From the NCBI RefSeq assembly GCF_021869535.1, contig NW_026262734.1:105993088-106057087 (forward strand): 64,000 nucleotides of DNA. Reading direction: 5' to 3'. This document shows positions 26,801 to 40,500 of the stretch, piece after piece. The notes beneath the pieces were generated by a model, which saw only the letters and a program-made list of their open reading frames with translations, did no database searches and was not told the origin of the DNA. The stretch's first letter is position 1. The number at the start of each line of letters is the position of its first letter. The DNA is from Mytilus californianus (taxonomy: Eukaryota; Mollusca; Bivalvia; Mytilida; Mytilidae). The position numbers were made by a program, and so were the translations under genes.

Positions 26801-29800
26801 ATTAAAAGACTGAATGTTTGATAAATAAATTTATAAACAACTTGATTTTGAAATTATATACTTCATATGTGTTAATCCTTCACTTATGTACACATACCTA
26901 TACACACACGCTATATAATTGATTATATGTTTTTAGTTGAAGAAGAATGATTCCTATCGTGTAAGTCATATTGCACTCACAATTTGTTGTTGTCATTGTG
27001 TGGCCGATTTAAATACAATATTTCATAAATATCTAGTATGTTATGGGAAATATACCTAAGAAATATAAGGTAGCACCTGTCTGCTTTGAATAAACAAAAT
27101 TGTAAAAAAAAGGATTGAATTTTACATTTTGAATCAAGTTTATTAGAATTGATGGAGGTAATTAAAGTAGTAATCTTAAATTATAGAGTTTTATACAACA
27201 TTAACTTGTATTCATTTAAGGTCAACAGCTTTTAAGACTGAAATTTATTATTTAATACCCAGATGGACATTCTTACCAATTAAAAGGAACATTTTCTACC
27301 AATTTTGAAATGTAACTTTTACCGATAAACTTTAGTCTTTTTAGATTATTATTCTGCTAATTAGAGTTTGAAATACTATTCAAGTGTCTGTTCAAGATTG
27401 TTTTTAGGTTAGAAAGGCTAGTTTTGTAAAGTCTCAATTCATGTTTATGTCTTATATTTTTCACATTTGGGCTAGAGTGGCTAGCTTTGTAAACATTTCT
27501 GTGTATAATTGTAAAAAAAGTTCACATTAGAAATGTTCAGGGAAGATTCACCAAGATGTATTGTGTACAGGAATGGCTAGTGTAGTATTTAAATTCTAAA
27601 CTTGATATAGATATTTGTATATGGCTTATAGGTATGGCACAAGAAACACCTATTTTCTAAAATTTAAATAAAAAACAATTTATCCGATAATATATTTAAT
27701 TCGTGCAATGTCTTCCATTTAGGAGATAACTGTATTGTATTTTAAGCTCCGACGGCAACAATTGGTGATTTAATGGTCGCAAATTAAGTTAACTGGTGAC
27801 ATGTTAGGGGAGCCAGTAAACTGATTTTTTGCAACCATCAAATCACCAATTGATGCCATTGGAGCTTAAAATACAATATTGTTATCTCCATTCTAATGAA
27901 ACTGACAGAAAACAAAGTTCAATCATACATTTAAAATCTGTCATACGTCGTCTGTGCTTGTGCTTGCATTTTCATAGCATCAATTGTGAATTGATGCCAT
28001 GAAAATTGGTCACGTTATTCAATCAAAATGAACGTTACAAACGATGTTGCAGCAGAATTTGTTATATGTTTTACTTTGATCATTAAGTAACAAATTACTA
28101 TAAAGAAAAAAATCTCTTTACAGTTGTTTAATAAGTTATATGTAAGAATAGTAAAACCTATCTTAACTGATGATTTTCTTACTTTTAGACAAAAATTTGT
28201 TTAAGATACCTAAGGGCTGTTCCAGAATTTAATGCATGGGGGGAATGGGACACACTTTTTTAAGACCTTTACAAACCAAAAAATGAATATTTTCAGTTAA
28301 CTTATTATTCTTATAAAATTCTAAGGAAAATGCAACCACCCATACTTAGTTAATTTGTGTGCCTCCCATCATCCCCCTTCCCTCCCCCACCCAATAAATT
28401 GTGGAACAGCCCTAAGAATATATTTATCATATGTCTTGATAAAAGAAAGAAGTTCACTTTAGACATGTTTCCCGTTCATACAGGGTTCATAGAAGACAGG
28501 TTTCACTGTTTGTTGAAATGCTGAATTTTACAACAGTTATATTTCCATGGGAGAAATGTTTCACCGTAAAATTATAAATTTGATTTTGACAGAATATAAG
28601 TCCAACACCGAGACCAGATAGAATAAGTAAAGACTATGAGAAAGAATATCCCAGTATAGAGATTGAAGGACGTACAACAGTACGGAGGATTCCTGAGAGA
28701 GAGAAAGATAAGAATAAAGAAAAAACTAAAACTATTGAAAATGTTAAACTGGATGGAGAGGTGAGTTGGTATTAAAATGTATTAAAAGTTTTTACAGTCT
28801 TCACATTAACTTTTGAATGCATTGGTCCAAAGCTCAATTTTACATAAAATTTAATTAGATTCCTTTGGTCTGTAGACTTACTTTTTAAAGGCCCGACATA
28901 AATATTACAAGCCTTTGGCTGGTGTGTGTGTGGTTAAGCTTGAGGACTGTTTTTAATGTGCCTTGTGAAAAAATGGTGTGTTGTTATTGAAAGGAATGAT
29001 CACCAAAAAGATCATAAATTTATCTCCATTTGTCCTTTGCTTTTCATTCTCAGGTCCTCACAGCTTAATTTCTGTAAAGTCAAGTATATTTGTAACTGTT
29101 GAAATAATTAGAAGGAGGGATAATGTTTTAACAAATACGGTACATAAATGCTACAACATTGATTGATTTGTTCATCTCAACCCATTAACACCTTGAGTGG
29201 GTACAGAGTGTAGAAAATTCATGCTAGTCACCTCCGATGGAGAAGATATACTATTTTTTTATCATAAGAGGTGGAAATACAATGCCTACAACATATAGGT
29301 ATTGTATTTGATATTTTGATAAATTTCAGTTAAAATTGAAGCAGGCAAGGACTGCCTTGCCTCATTTGGCATATTGGAAATGACATATTATTTCATGCTT
29401 AAACTCAAGGAAATGTATCTTTTTAAAGAACAGGAGAGATGAAGTAGATGATAGTCATTGTTATTGAATGTAAAGTTTCTTTTCAATGTCCTGTTTGTAA
29501 ACATAAAGAAATGATAAGAAATTTGGCTGTTGTAGGAGGTTTGTAGCGATGATGAATGGGAAGGACTAATTGATGCTACTGATCAGGAAGGGGATCCTGA
29601 GCAGGCTATACAGATGCTTAAAGACAGTAAATTTCACACTCGACTGAACACAAGGATACAGAATAGTTCTACACAAGTATTAGATGGCATGCTGGAGGGA
29701 GCTGCTAAATTGAAATCTGTTCTTAGAATTATAACTAATTTAATTACACTGAAATGGTTAGTATAGCCTTTTTCAAAAAGTCTTTGTATGAATTTTAAAG

Positions 29801-32800
29801 AGTTTTTGTCGTGCTTGAGTCAAAATCATGGAAGGCGAGACATAGGTATTACTTTTCCAGTGGTGATGATGACGTTGTAGTTGGCATCAACATTTGTTAA
29901 GTTTTCTGCTTAAATTAGTTTGATAAGAACTACTTATGATAGATCAATGATATTTTTTATAAAGTTGCATTACTATCAGATCATATCAGTCCGACAACTA
30001 TTTTAATTCCCTGCACTGTAGGTCATGGTCCAGTGATTTTCAATTCATTACCAATTTTCAATGTTAAGTTTTCTGCTTAGGTTAGTTTGATATGATCTAC
30101 TTACAGTAGTCAATTATATTTTCTATAAAGTTACATTACTGTCTGTACATCTCAGTTTGTTGACCATTTTGAGGCCCTACCTACTAGTTCACGGTCCAGT
30201 GACTTGGAATTAATTAGCAATGTTGCTGTCCATCAGATTGTCTTTTTCTAAATTTTATGCCGAAAGGCGAGACATATCTCTGTGTCAACAGTTTATTGAA
30301 AATATTATATCCCCAAAATTAGAGTGCCTACTACACATTGTATTGCAATAACCATTTGAATTAAAACTAGTTAATTATATCTAGGGATTATTTAATAAGG
30401 TAATGCATTAACTTATAGGGGGTATTTTGGAATACATTGGTTCCATATATATAGAAAATGGGGCTGCCACTTTTTTATTATCCTAAATTTGAATGTAAGT
30501 AACATCCCTTAAGGTATGTTATATCACTAAAATAATGTTTGACATTAAAATCTAGTGATTCCCAAGCATTTTTTTTAATTGCAAATTTTGTTATATTTTA
30601 AACAAATCAAGATTGAAATGTACTATATTTCCAGTGATTTGAAGTGGATCCTGACATTTGTGAAGGCTTTATCAATTCCTCAGCAGCCACTTAAAATGAT
30701 ACATAATATCCTGAACAAACCTACAGTCAGACAGGTTAGTGTTGAAGAATGATGTACTGAAAAAGCAAGGTATTTTCACACTCAGATACTTTTTTATGTT
30801 GAGCCCTTTCTGGCTGACTTAGAAGTTGTCAAATTTTTAAGATTTGCTTTCTTTGTTGATGAGGTCATACAACAGAAGATCCATGGATGACATATATATT
30901 TTGGTAGGTTTTTACTTGCAAAAATTTCATAGGTAAATTAATTTAAAACATAAGTTGGTTTAAAGTATTTGGTGTGAATTAAATAAGTTGTAGGTATATG
31001 GCAATGAAATTGAAACACAGCATAATGGGAAAAAGATATCTTGTTCATTTTGATCAGACGTTGATGTAAAATGGACGGGTTTGGAATTGGTTATGCCACG
31101 CATCAGTCATGTCAGTCATAGATATGATGGTAAAAATTTTAATTTAATTTCAGCACTTTAGTTGAGGCAATAACAGTGATTTGCAACCATCAATTCGTAA
31201 AAAGTCAGAAGTCCTGAAATTTTGAATGTCATCTACATTCTCAATCCACCATAAGAGAAATACCAAAAAAAATTTTGAATTATGTTTCAGTGATTTGAAG
31301 CATTTGCATAGTACTAGGACAAAGTTAAAAGCAAGATTTCATGTTTATATATAACCGTTGGTTTTCCCGTTTTAATGGTTTTACACTAGTAATGTTTTGG
31401 GGCCCTTTATAGCTTACAGTTCGGTGTGAGCCAAGGCTCCGTGTTGAAGACTGTACTGTGACCTATAATGGTTTACTTTTATAAATTTTGACTTGGATGG
31501 AGAGTTGTCTCATTGGTACTCATACCACATCTTCTTATATCTATAACTTTGAACTTGCAAAATTGGCATTGGTTTTTTACTTTGAAATTAAGTATTTTGC
31601 TGTAAATTGAATAAGATGAGGGTATATGGCAATGAAATTACATCCAAACAAAACATATATTGTTGTGGTTATTATGTGTACCTTTTCTCTATAGAATTTA
31701 AAATTTAGTATAATCTAATAAAAGTTTAATGTATTACAAAATGTAATATGTCAAATACCATATCTTGTTTATTTTTAGCAACCTCGGTGCCAATTTTAGT
31801 TTTTAATGTTATGTGATATAAATATAATGTTATAATATGTTAATTTCCATACCATGTTTATTTTTAGCAATCCTGGTGCCAATTTTAGTTTTTATACGAC
31901 CGCAAAAATTTTTTTGGGATCGTATAATGGTATGATGTCGTCTGCATCGTCGTCTGAAGACACATTGGTTTCTGGACAATAACTTTAGTTTAAGTGAATG
32001 GATCTCTATGAAATTTTTTAAGAAGGTCCAATACCACAAAACGAAGGTTGGGATTGATTTTGGGGATGATGGTCCCAACCATTTAGGAATTAGGGGCCCA
32101 AAAGGGGCCCAAAACAAGCATTTTTCAAGTTTCAGGATAATAACTTGTGTATAAGTATTTCGATTGCTCTGAAATTGTACCACAATGTTTATGTGATAAA
32201 AATATAATGTTATAATATGTTCATTATAAATAAATTTCTATCAAAAATAAGGCTCAAAGAGCTTTTTATATTATTTATATTAACAATAACAACGTACACA
32301 CATGTTGGCGTATGAATACACAACGCCAGAGTGGGCGTGTCGCCATAAAGATTAACAACATTGAAAATAAAGGCAATACTTTTAACCAATCAGAAGACAG
32401 TAAATACACCAAATTTATTTATTTCCATACCATGTTTATTTTTAGCAATCATGGTGCCAATTTGAACTTTTAATGTGATGTAATAAAAATTTAATGTTAT
32501 TAATATGTCAAATTCCTTAATTGTTTATTTTTAGCAACCCTGGTGCCAACAGATACTTATAGACTTAGTGATAACGGTTAATGCCTACTTTGCTAGTGAG
32601 GTCAGCTGGAACGAGGATATCGATAAAGAAGTGTAAGTGTTAATGTCCGGTTTAATTCTAGGAAAAACATGAAAATGATTAAACTGTGGACTTATCTGTT
32701 TTTCTTTGTATGAGAAAACATTGATAAAGTTATCTATTTCATTGTTTAAATATTTTTGTCATCCCTTGCTAAACTTATTAATTGAGGAGGGGATATACTG

Positions 32801-35800
32801 CATGTACATTGTATTCCAGATAGAAATGAAAGTACCAATTTACAAAATCTTTTAAGATTTTGACACAGTGTTATGAAACATGAAATACAGCTCACATTCA
32901 ATTTAAATCTTGGTTTTGATATTATTAGGTTTTTTTCTGCAATGTTGGGTATATGTGATCACTATATCACTCTATTATAGTTTTCATTGTTTTGTAAGGT
33001 TACAAGTCTTAAACCATGAATTCAAAATCCAAGAAAAAATGTTTTTTACCACTAACCATGAAGACATTGACTTTTCAAGAAAAATGTATTGAAACTATAT
33101 TCCTACTTTGATTACATCCTTGTTAACGACAGTGCAGTTTATGCATTTTTCTTTTTTGCAGAGGACAAATGTACTTAAACGCCATGACAGAATACATGTC
33201 TTTAGTGCCAAAGTTACTGAATGTGTCATCAGATGAAGATCTACGACTCAGAGAACAAGTTATTTTGGTGAGTGCAATAATAAAATGTGTGTCTTTAGGT
33301 GCAAAGTGACAGAATGTTTCTTAAGAAACAGATTGGTAGTTGATATGACTGTGTTAGGCTTTAAGTGAATATTTTGTCAGATGTGGAAAAACAGAACTTG
33401 GATTTAACAAAGCTAGAACTGTTAAAAATAAATTGCTCATTTTTGCAAGATAACTGAAATAATGTTTGATGGAAATTTTACAGGTATACTTTTCATTATT
33501 CGAGAAAAACTTCTAGATTTTTACAATTTTTAGAATTGAAAATAAAATTAAAGACTCACATTTTCTCCTGTTTTGACCATTATTTGGCAATGTTTACACA
33601 ATAGTATTGCAATTTGAACTATTGACTTCAAATATCTGTCACATGCGTTACCCATAACTGTGATAATTCAAACAAACATATAGCTTTTGACTTGGGTGAT
33701 TTAGAGCTTGACATATTGTATAGACACCTGTCTATTGTTAGTTGGTCTCTTGATTTCTTTTGGTTATTTGTATCATTAGGTTGCTGTCTCATTGACATTT
33801 ATACACTGCATCTCTTTTTATTCATCTTTTTTTATAATGCAAAGGCAGCATGCATTACTAAAATATATATTTGACCTGCAGTGTTCCATGTATACATGTG
33901 AGGCAATGGAAAGAGACAAATTAAAGATTGGGAACCAGTACTTTAGTCATTTGGCTGCAAAAGAAACTGATGCTATTGATGCCATACTTGCTTGTTGTAA
34001 ATTGGAAGAAGCTCGCTTAAAAAAGTTAATAGGTAATAAATCTTTACTATTATAGAAACATTTATCTAGTTACCATTTTGTAGCAGATAGACAACTCTTT
34101 GAAAGTTGTGGCAATTAACATGATTAACAGATTGGATGTAGACACATTTAGATTTTTATGATTTTTTCTAAAGGTCACATTAATCTGTTTTTAGACCTAA
34201 TTGAATAATTAGCTACTTTAATTTGAAAATGAAGTTGAAGTTTTATGTGTTCAAGAAGAGTTGACTTCTGTAAATTCAGAAATTATTGTGTGCATTTATT
34301 ATTTTTGAAGAAAGAACAAAAATGCGAGATTAATTATTGTGATTTCGGGAAAATCTTCATACAGTTATAGTTTCTGATATCAGAATGCGAGTTCTTATAA
34401 TTGTGATACTCACCCAGTCACATTATTAGCATTAATAAAAACCTCGCAATAACTTCTGAATTTACAGTATTTAAAAAAAGTTAATTTTGTAAATTGTAAC
34501 TGTTTATCAGTTACATGCCATATCTACTAGTGTCATTACTATCCCAACACTTTAAAAAATATTTAATTAATGTGACTTTTTTCAACAAATCTACTAAATA
34601 CATTCACTTCTGATCACTTGGGATGGGTCATCCTTTCAGGCTTGACGGTAAATAAATAGAGTTTATAGACTGAACAGTGTTGAATGGAATAGATGTTTTT
34701 CTATTAAATTGTTTTCATATGAAAGAAAAGTCATACGAGAGGTTAGAGGTTAAAATTGGATTTAAAAGAAAGGATGAGTCTTCACAAATTAAGAAGCTAG
34801 CAGAAAGATTCAGTGTAAAATCAACATTAAATTATTTAAATTAATGTAATATAAAAAAATGAACAATTTTAAATTTCTTTTTGTACTAATACTTATGCTT
34901 ATTGTAACTAAAATGGTTTCTATAGAATGGGACATACTGGAAGGTAAGAAGCTATTGCACCACATTTATGTTATTATTGCATTCTTAAATTTAGTTATTA
35001 CATAGATAAAAAACGATATCACTTTTATTAAACTGGTTATTAAAACTAATAGGAAAGCAGAGCTTTGAAACTAATTTGACTCAGTCCTCGAAATAGCATT
35101 AGCATGAAATACATTTCTATAAACAAACCTCTTTTTATTTTCAATTTTTGGTATTGGTGTATGAATCTATGTAATAAACAAATTAATCTCTCTTTAACGA
35201 TGATTAACTTAGACCTATACCATTTAAAGATTATATTGGAAGTTTCAAAAGTACTTTTTAATATTTCTGCATGGATGGTTACAGTTAAAATAACATTCCT
35301 TGCATAGTTGAGAATACATTTGCATGGGTGTTGGATATTCTAAAAAAAGAGCCTTATTATTTTACATGCAAATTTTCATTTGGAATAGTCTGGAAACACT
35401 GTTGAAAATCATTATCAGACTCAATTTTGCATGGCACAATGTAGTGTTCCATGATAATTTTGAATACAGTCCAATAATTGAATGAGAAACTGCTGAAAAA
35501 TATTTTTTTAAAAGTCAATAAAATGAAGAAAAAAAATTTGAATTTGTATGCGGATAATTTACTGATCAAGTTTCCTGATTTTTTTGTAATGTTTGATAAA
35601 TTAAATTACAGTATTTCTTTGATTTATAAATGAAGATATGAATAATTTAGATGCATTTTGAAATTATGTATTTTACTGTTCATTTAAACATTGAGATTAC
35701 AACGCATATTAGGTGTCTTATAAGGTGAAATTTAAGTGAATTACAAACCAACCTTTATAAATATCTGTTAATTGGCCTGAAAAATCCATTTGTAGATAAA

Positions 35801-37508
35801 TGTGTGATCAATTTTATATATTGAATATCCATCCTGGTATAAGATTATCTAACTAACACTTATTGTATATACTGTTTCTCATTCAACAGATATTCATCAG
35901 TATTTACTTCACATTTAGATTCAATGCATCACCTTTGACCTTCAGTGCATGGCCTTTGACCTTCAGTGCTTCGCCTTTGACCTTTTCTCGATCCTATGTC
36001 TTCCATGGAAAATGAAGAACCTGTTCACTTCAAAGTACTTTACAAAAGCATTGCTTACCCGCATGCATTATTAAATATCTTGGATGATTGAAATGTTGTG
36101 AAAAGACTTGAGAGTAAACAAGTCAGTTGTTAAAGAACTTGAAAGCATGCTAGCCATGGGTGTAAGAGATAGAACTCTAAGAAAGCATGCAAGCAGGGTC
36201 TTGAAGAGTGACTATATTATAATACTTGATAGGTTTTACTTCTTAAATGTCTTTAAGATGTTTGCTTTTCGATGCTTGTGTTGCTTTTTATAAATTTTTA
36301 TATTTCCTTGTTTTTTCCCAAAATATTATTCTGCAACAGTATAGGTATTAATGTTTTGGGAAGAAAAAAAATGTTTGTTTGTTTGTTTGTTGATGTTTAA
36401 GGCCACTCTCAGCATTCTTGGCTTTATCATGGTGGCCAGTTTTTATTGATGGAGAAGACAGAGTGCCTGGTCAAAGACCACCAACCTTCAGCAGGGAAAC
36501 AGGCAATCCTTGTCAATTAAGATTGGAGTCAAACACCCTGCCACGAGTGGTTTAGAAATCACAACCTCAGAATTGACAGACGAGTGAAAACTGCAAATGA
36601 ACTATTTAGACTACTCCACCACCGAGGCACCCTCATGGAAACAATTAAAGGTGGACAATTCATGAGACATGATTTGTACCAGGAAATAATTATTATATCA
36701 AATAAACACAGCTTTAACTGCTGCCCTTCACATAGACAATAAATTCATTTGTTGCATACCAATATTGTTTGTTACTTGAAGTTGGTAAATTTGTTCTGTG
36801 GATTCATTATTATTCGAGGAGTACTTTTTTATACGACCGTATATTGGTATGACGTTGTCGTCCGAAGACACATTGGTTTTCACACAATAACTTTAGTTTA
36901 AGTGAATGGATCTCTATGAAATTTTACCATAAGGTTCAATACCTTAAAAGGAAGGTTGGGATTGATTTTGGGGGTTATGGTCCTAACAGTTTAGGAATAA
37001 GGGGCCAAAAAGAGGCCCAAAAAGGCATTTTGCTAGTTTCCAGACAATAACTTGTGTTTAAGTGTATGGATCTCTCTGAAATTATACCACAAGTTTCCAT
37101 ACCACAAAGGGATAGTTAGGATTAGCTTTGGGGGGTTATGGCTCAAACCGTTTAGGAATTAGGGGCAAAAAAGAGGGAAAAACAAGGGTTTCCTGGTTAA
37201 TGGACAATTTAAAAGCAGTGTAAGGGAGGTAATCCAAAAACAAAATTGTACAATGTTGAACAATGTTGGATAACCTCCCTTACACTGCTTTTAAATTATC
37301 TATTTAAGACTTTCAAGATGTATTTAAATGGGTAATTATGGTTGCAAACTCCATTGGTAATTTGAATTGAGATTATGACTATATCTTGAGAGAAAGAATT
37401 TCTTTATTGGAAAAAGGGGGGGGGGGGGGGGGCAATTTTTTCAGATTTCAGAAATTAAACAAAATTTCTTCACATTGTTTTTTTATGCAAAAAAAGGGTG
37501 GGTTTTTT

Positions 37509-37540
<32 letters not shown>

Positions 37541-40500
37541 GGGGGGTCAATACGCAACAGCATAGTGTATTGCACAAAAGCAAAAAAAAAATGGGTTAAT
37601 TTTTATTTATTTTTTGGGGGGGTGGGGTGGGGGGGGGGGTCAATTCGCACAGGCACAGTGTATTGCACAAAGCAAAAAATTGAATATATCAAATCATATA
37701 ACCAATTCTTAGTTCTTTGACTACAGTTATTCTGTGTCAGAAACCTATTATGTGTCAAATATTAAATTACAATCCAAATTCAGACCTGTATCAAGTGCGA
37801 ATATTGTGTCCATTTTTGCCCCAACTGTTCAGGGTTGGACCTCTGCGGTCGTATCCAGCTGCGCAATTATTGTTGATTTATTTGGTATAGGTGAACAACA
37901 AATTGACTGTTCAATGAAGTATGAACATTGTATAGGTTGTCAGCAGACTTTAACATAACCAGGAAATCAAATATTCATAACACAATTTTTGCACAATCCA
38001 CGAAGATTTGGTACCCAGGAAAATTATTGAAACAACAGTATATATTGTGTCAATATGTTAGTGTTTCATTTGAACAAAATTGAACAAAATGGACTTTACA
38101 GACACTGGATAAGATATAATGTTGATATATTTTCTTTTAGAACTTACAGATGGAAATGAAGACATAGCAGGGGAAAGAATGGACATGCTAATCTCCCTTG
38201 GTGTAACTACTGTGGCCGCCATGGTTAATTTGCCTCTTACTGCGGATGATGCTGTTGATGGTCGTAGAAAGGTAAAGTTATCTCCTTTAATTTTGACTAC
38301 ATTAGAACCTGTGATTAATCTAGTTCAAAGTGACAAAATAAAGACAAACGACAAGACTTTTGTGTCATCTGATATCATTGTCAAGGGAGAATAAATCTAA
38401 TGTCATGCAGTTCAAATAAAGAGCAAAGGGGAGCTAATTAATGTCATGCAGTTCAAATAAAAGGCAGAGGGGAGCAAAAATAAATTAATGGAGAATGAAT
38501 AAAGGACATAAGGGGGCTAAACTATAGTCATGGAGTTCCGAGAAAGGACAGATGGGGGCAAACTAAAATCAAGAAGTTCAGAGAAAAGATAGAGGTTGGC
38601 AAAATTAAAGTCATGAAGTTCAGAGAAATGACAGAAGGGAGTAAACTAAACCTATGGAGTTCAGAAAAAGGTCAAATGTTTAAGCAGGACATATAAAAGG
38701 GTGATATACTGTAAATGTATGCTGGATTTATTGACTTTGTTTGGGATTTATTGACTTTACTTGCTTTACAAATGTTTCATGCTTTTTGTATGACCAATAT
38801 ATGCTGGTGATATGTGTGCTGTAATTCATAATACAACTTAATGTATTTATTTCATAGAATTATATTGTATAGAAAAATCCTACAAAGGTTTTTTTTATCA
38901 TTTTAGATTGGACATTATTTAGGAGACAAGATGGCTTGTAAAGGGAATGAGAAACAGACAGATGAATTCTTTATGTTACTGAGACATCCCCTCTTCTGTA
39001 CAAATGTCCTCAAAGTAAGTGTTTGTACTGGAAAAATAATATATGCCACTTGTGAAACTAATGTCCTTTCTGTATCTTGATTTATGTCTCAAAAAGCAAG
39101 ACTTGGGCATGCTGTTTCAGTTGGTGGTAGCATCAACAATTTGGTAAAGCTTGTGATTAGGTCAGTGTAAGGAAAACCACTTAAAATAAGTCAATGTATT
39201 TGGTATGACACATCTCATTTCTATGGAGAATATTTGGCCTTGTCCCTCAGTCATGGTCTATTTGTTATGCAGTTGTATTAGCATTGGCATATTTTATTTC
39301 CTTGGAAATTATTTTGCCCTGTATCTTCATAAATGGTTCATCGAATTCGAATATTTTGCATACATTTCATGTTAAAGTATTGTTTTAATATGCATTTTAC
39401 TATCAAAATAACTTACAGGCGAGACATATCTCTGTGTCAACAGTTTATTATAGATACATATTTTGGGGTAATTTTTTTTCCTTTTCTTTTTCGTTTTTTT
39501 TTTGCTATTTTCATTAAATTGAAGAACTAGATACCTATCTATATGCAACAGTTCTTGTGAATAACAATGAGAAATGGCAGGATTGATAAAAGTTTTGAGT
39601 GTCAAAATTATTAGTTGATATGAAGAGAGAAAGATAAAAGAAACTACTAACAAGGTACATATGAAAAATAGCCAATTTTACAACATAAAAAAGGGTATTA
39701 TTATTACATTATTGGGCTATAAAGATAAATACCCACAAACATTTCCATGACTAACAAATCTGAATACTGTAAATTCAGAAATGTTTGCAATATTTTTATT
39801 TTTTCAAAAAATTGTGCAAAAAATAGGTTTCATAAAAATAAAAATTCATCTCTGTTGAGCCTGCAGAAATGAGACAATGATACATTCCATCGACGACATC
39901 AGCGGCTTCACATCACATCAGGTTCAGTCGGCGGTTAATTTTATTTTTTAGAGATTAATAACTTTGTCAAACCTTCGTGGAATTTTATGAAACTTGAAAA
40001 GAAGCTTTTTAATACTCAAAAGACAGTATCCAGACCAAAATTTTTAAAATAATATTTTCATTTTCTGTATTTTGTTGATAAATGGACTTAGTTTTTGTCT
40101 TTGTAGTTAACTTTAAGATACAGTCCAAAGGTTAAGTTTTTCAGATATCAGATACAATGTTAATGTCAAACCCTAATTGAGTTTTACAAAACTTGCACAG
40201 AAACTTTCAAGATAAAAAAAATGTCATCTGAAGAAAAAAAATAATTTTACTGATAAATGGACTTAGTTTGTGGCAGCCTACATTAAACTTTTACGCTGAA
40301 AGCAGCAATTGCAGGCAAGACACAGGGTTCCATGGAACCCTTTACAATTTTTTGATAGACTTATTTGTATTTAGCATTTTCTGAAATCAGAATAAATGAT
40401 CTCACATTTTTGTCGATTGATCAACATTCACAATAATAAATGTATGCAGAAATTTGAAATTTACAGAATTCCGTCCTGTTGATCTTAATATATTTTAGAT

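Noticed and set aside
33792-34055. 87-codon ORF as a gene start
   Set aside because: Only the part from 33882 is coding; it is STK36 exon 17, and the upstream part reads through its acceptor.
37475-37720. Glycine-rich ORF as a protein
   Set aside because: The glycines come from poly(G) runs in an intron.
38272-38394. Exon 19 extension to a stop at 38394
   Set aside because: GTAAAG at 38272 is a usable donor and the protein continues in phase into exon 20; the extension is retained-intron sequence.
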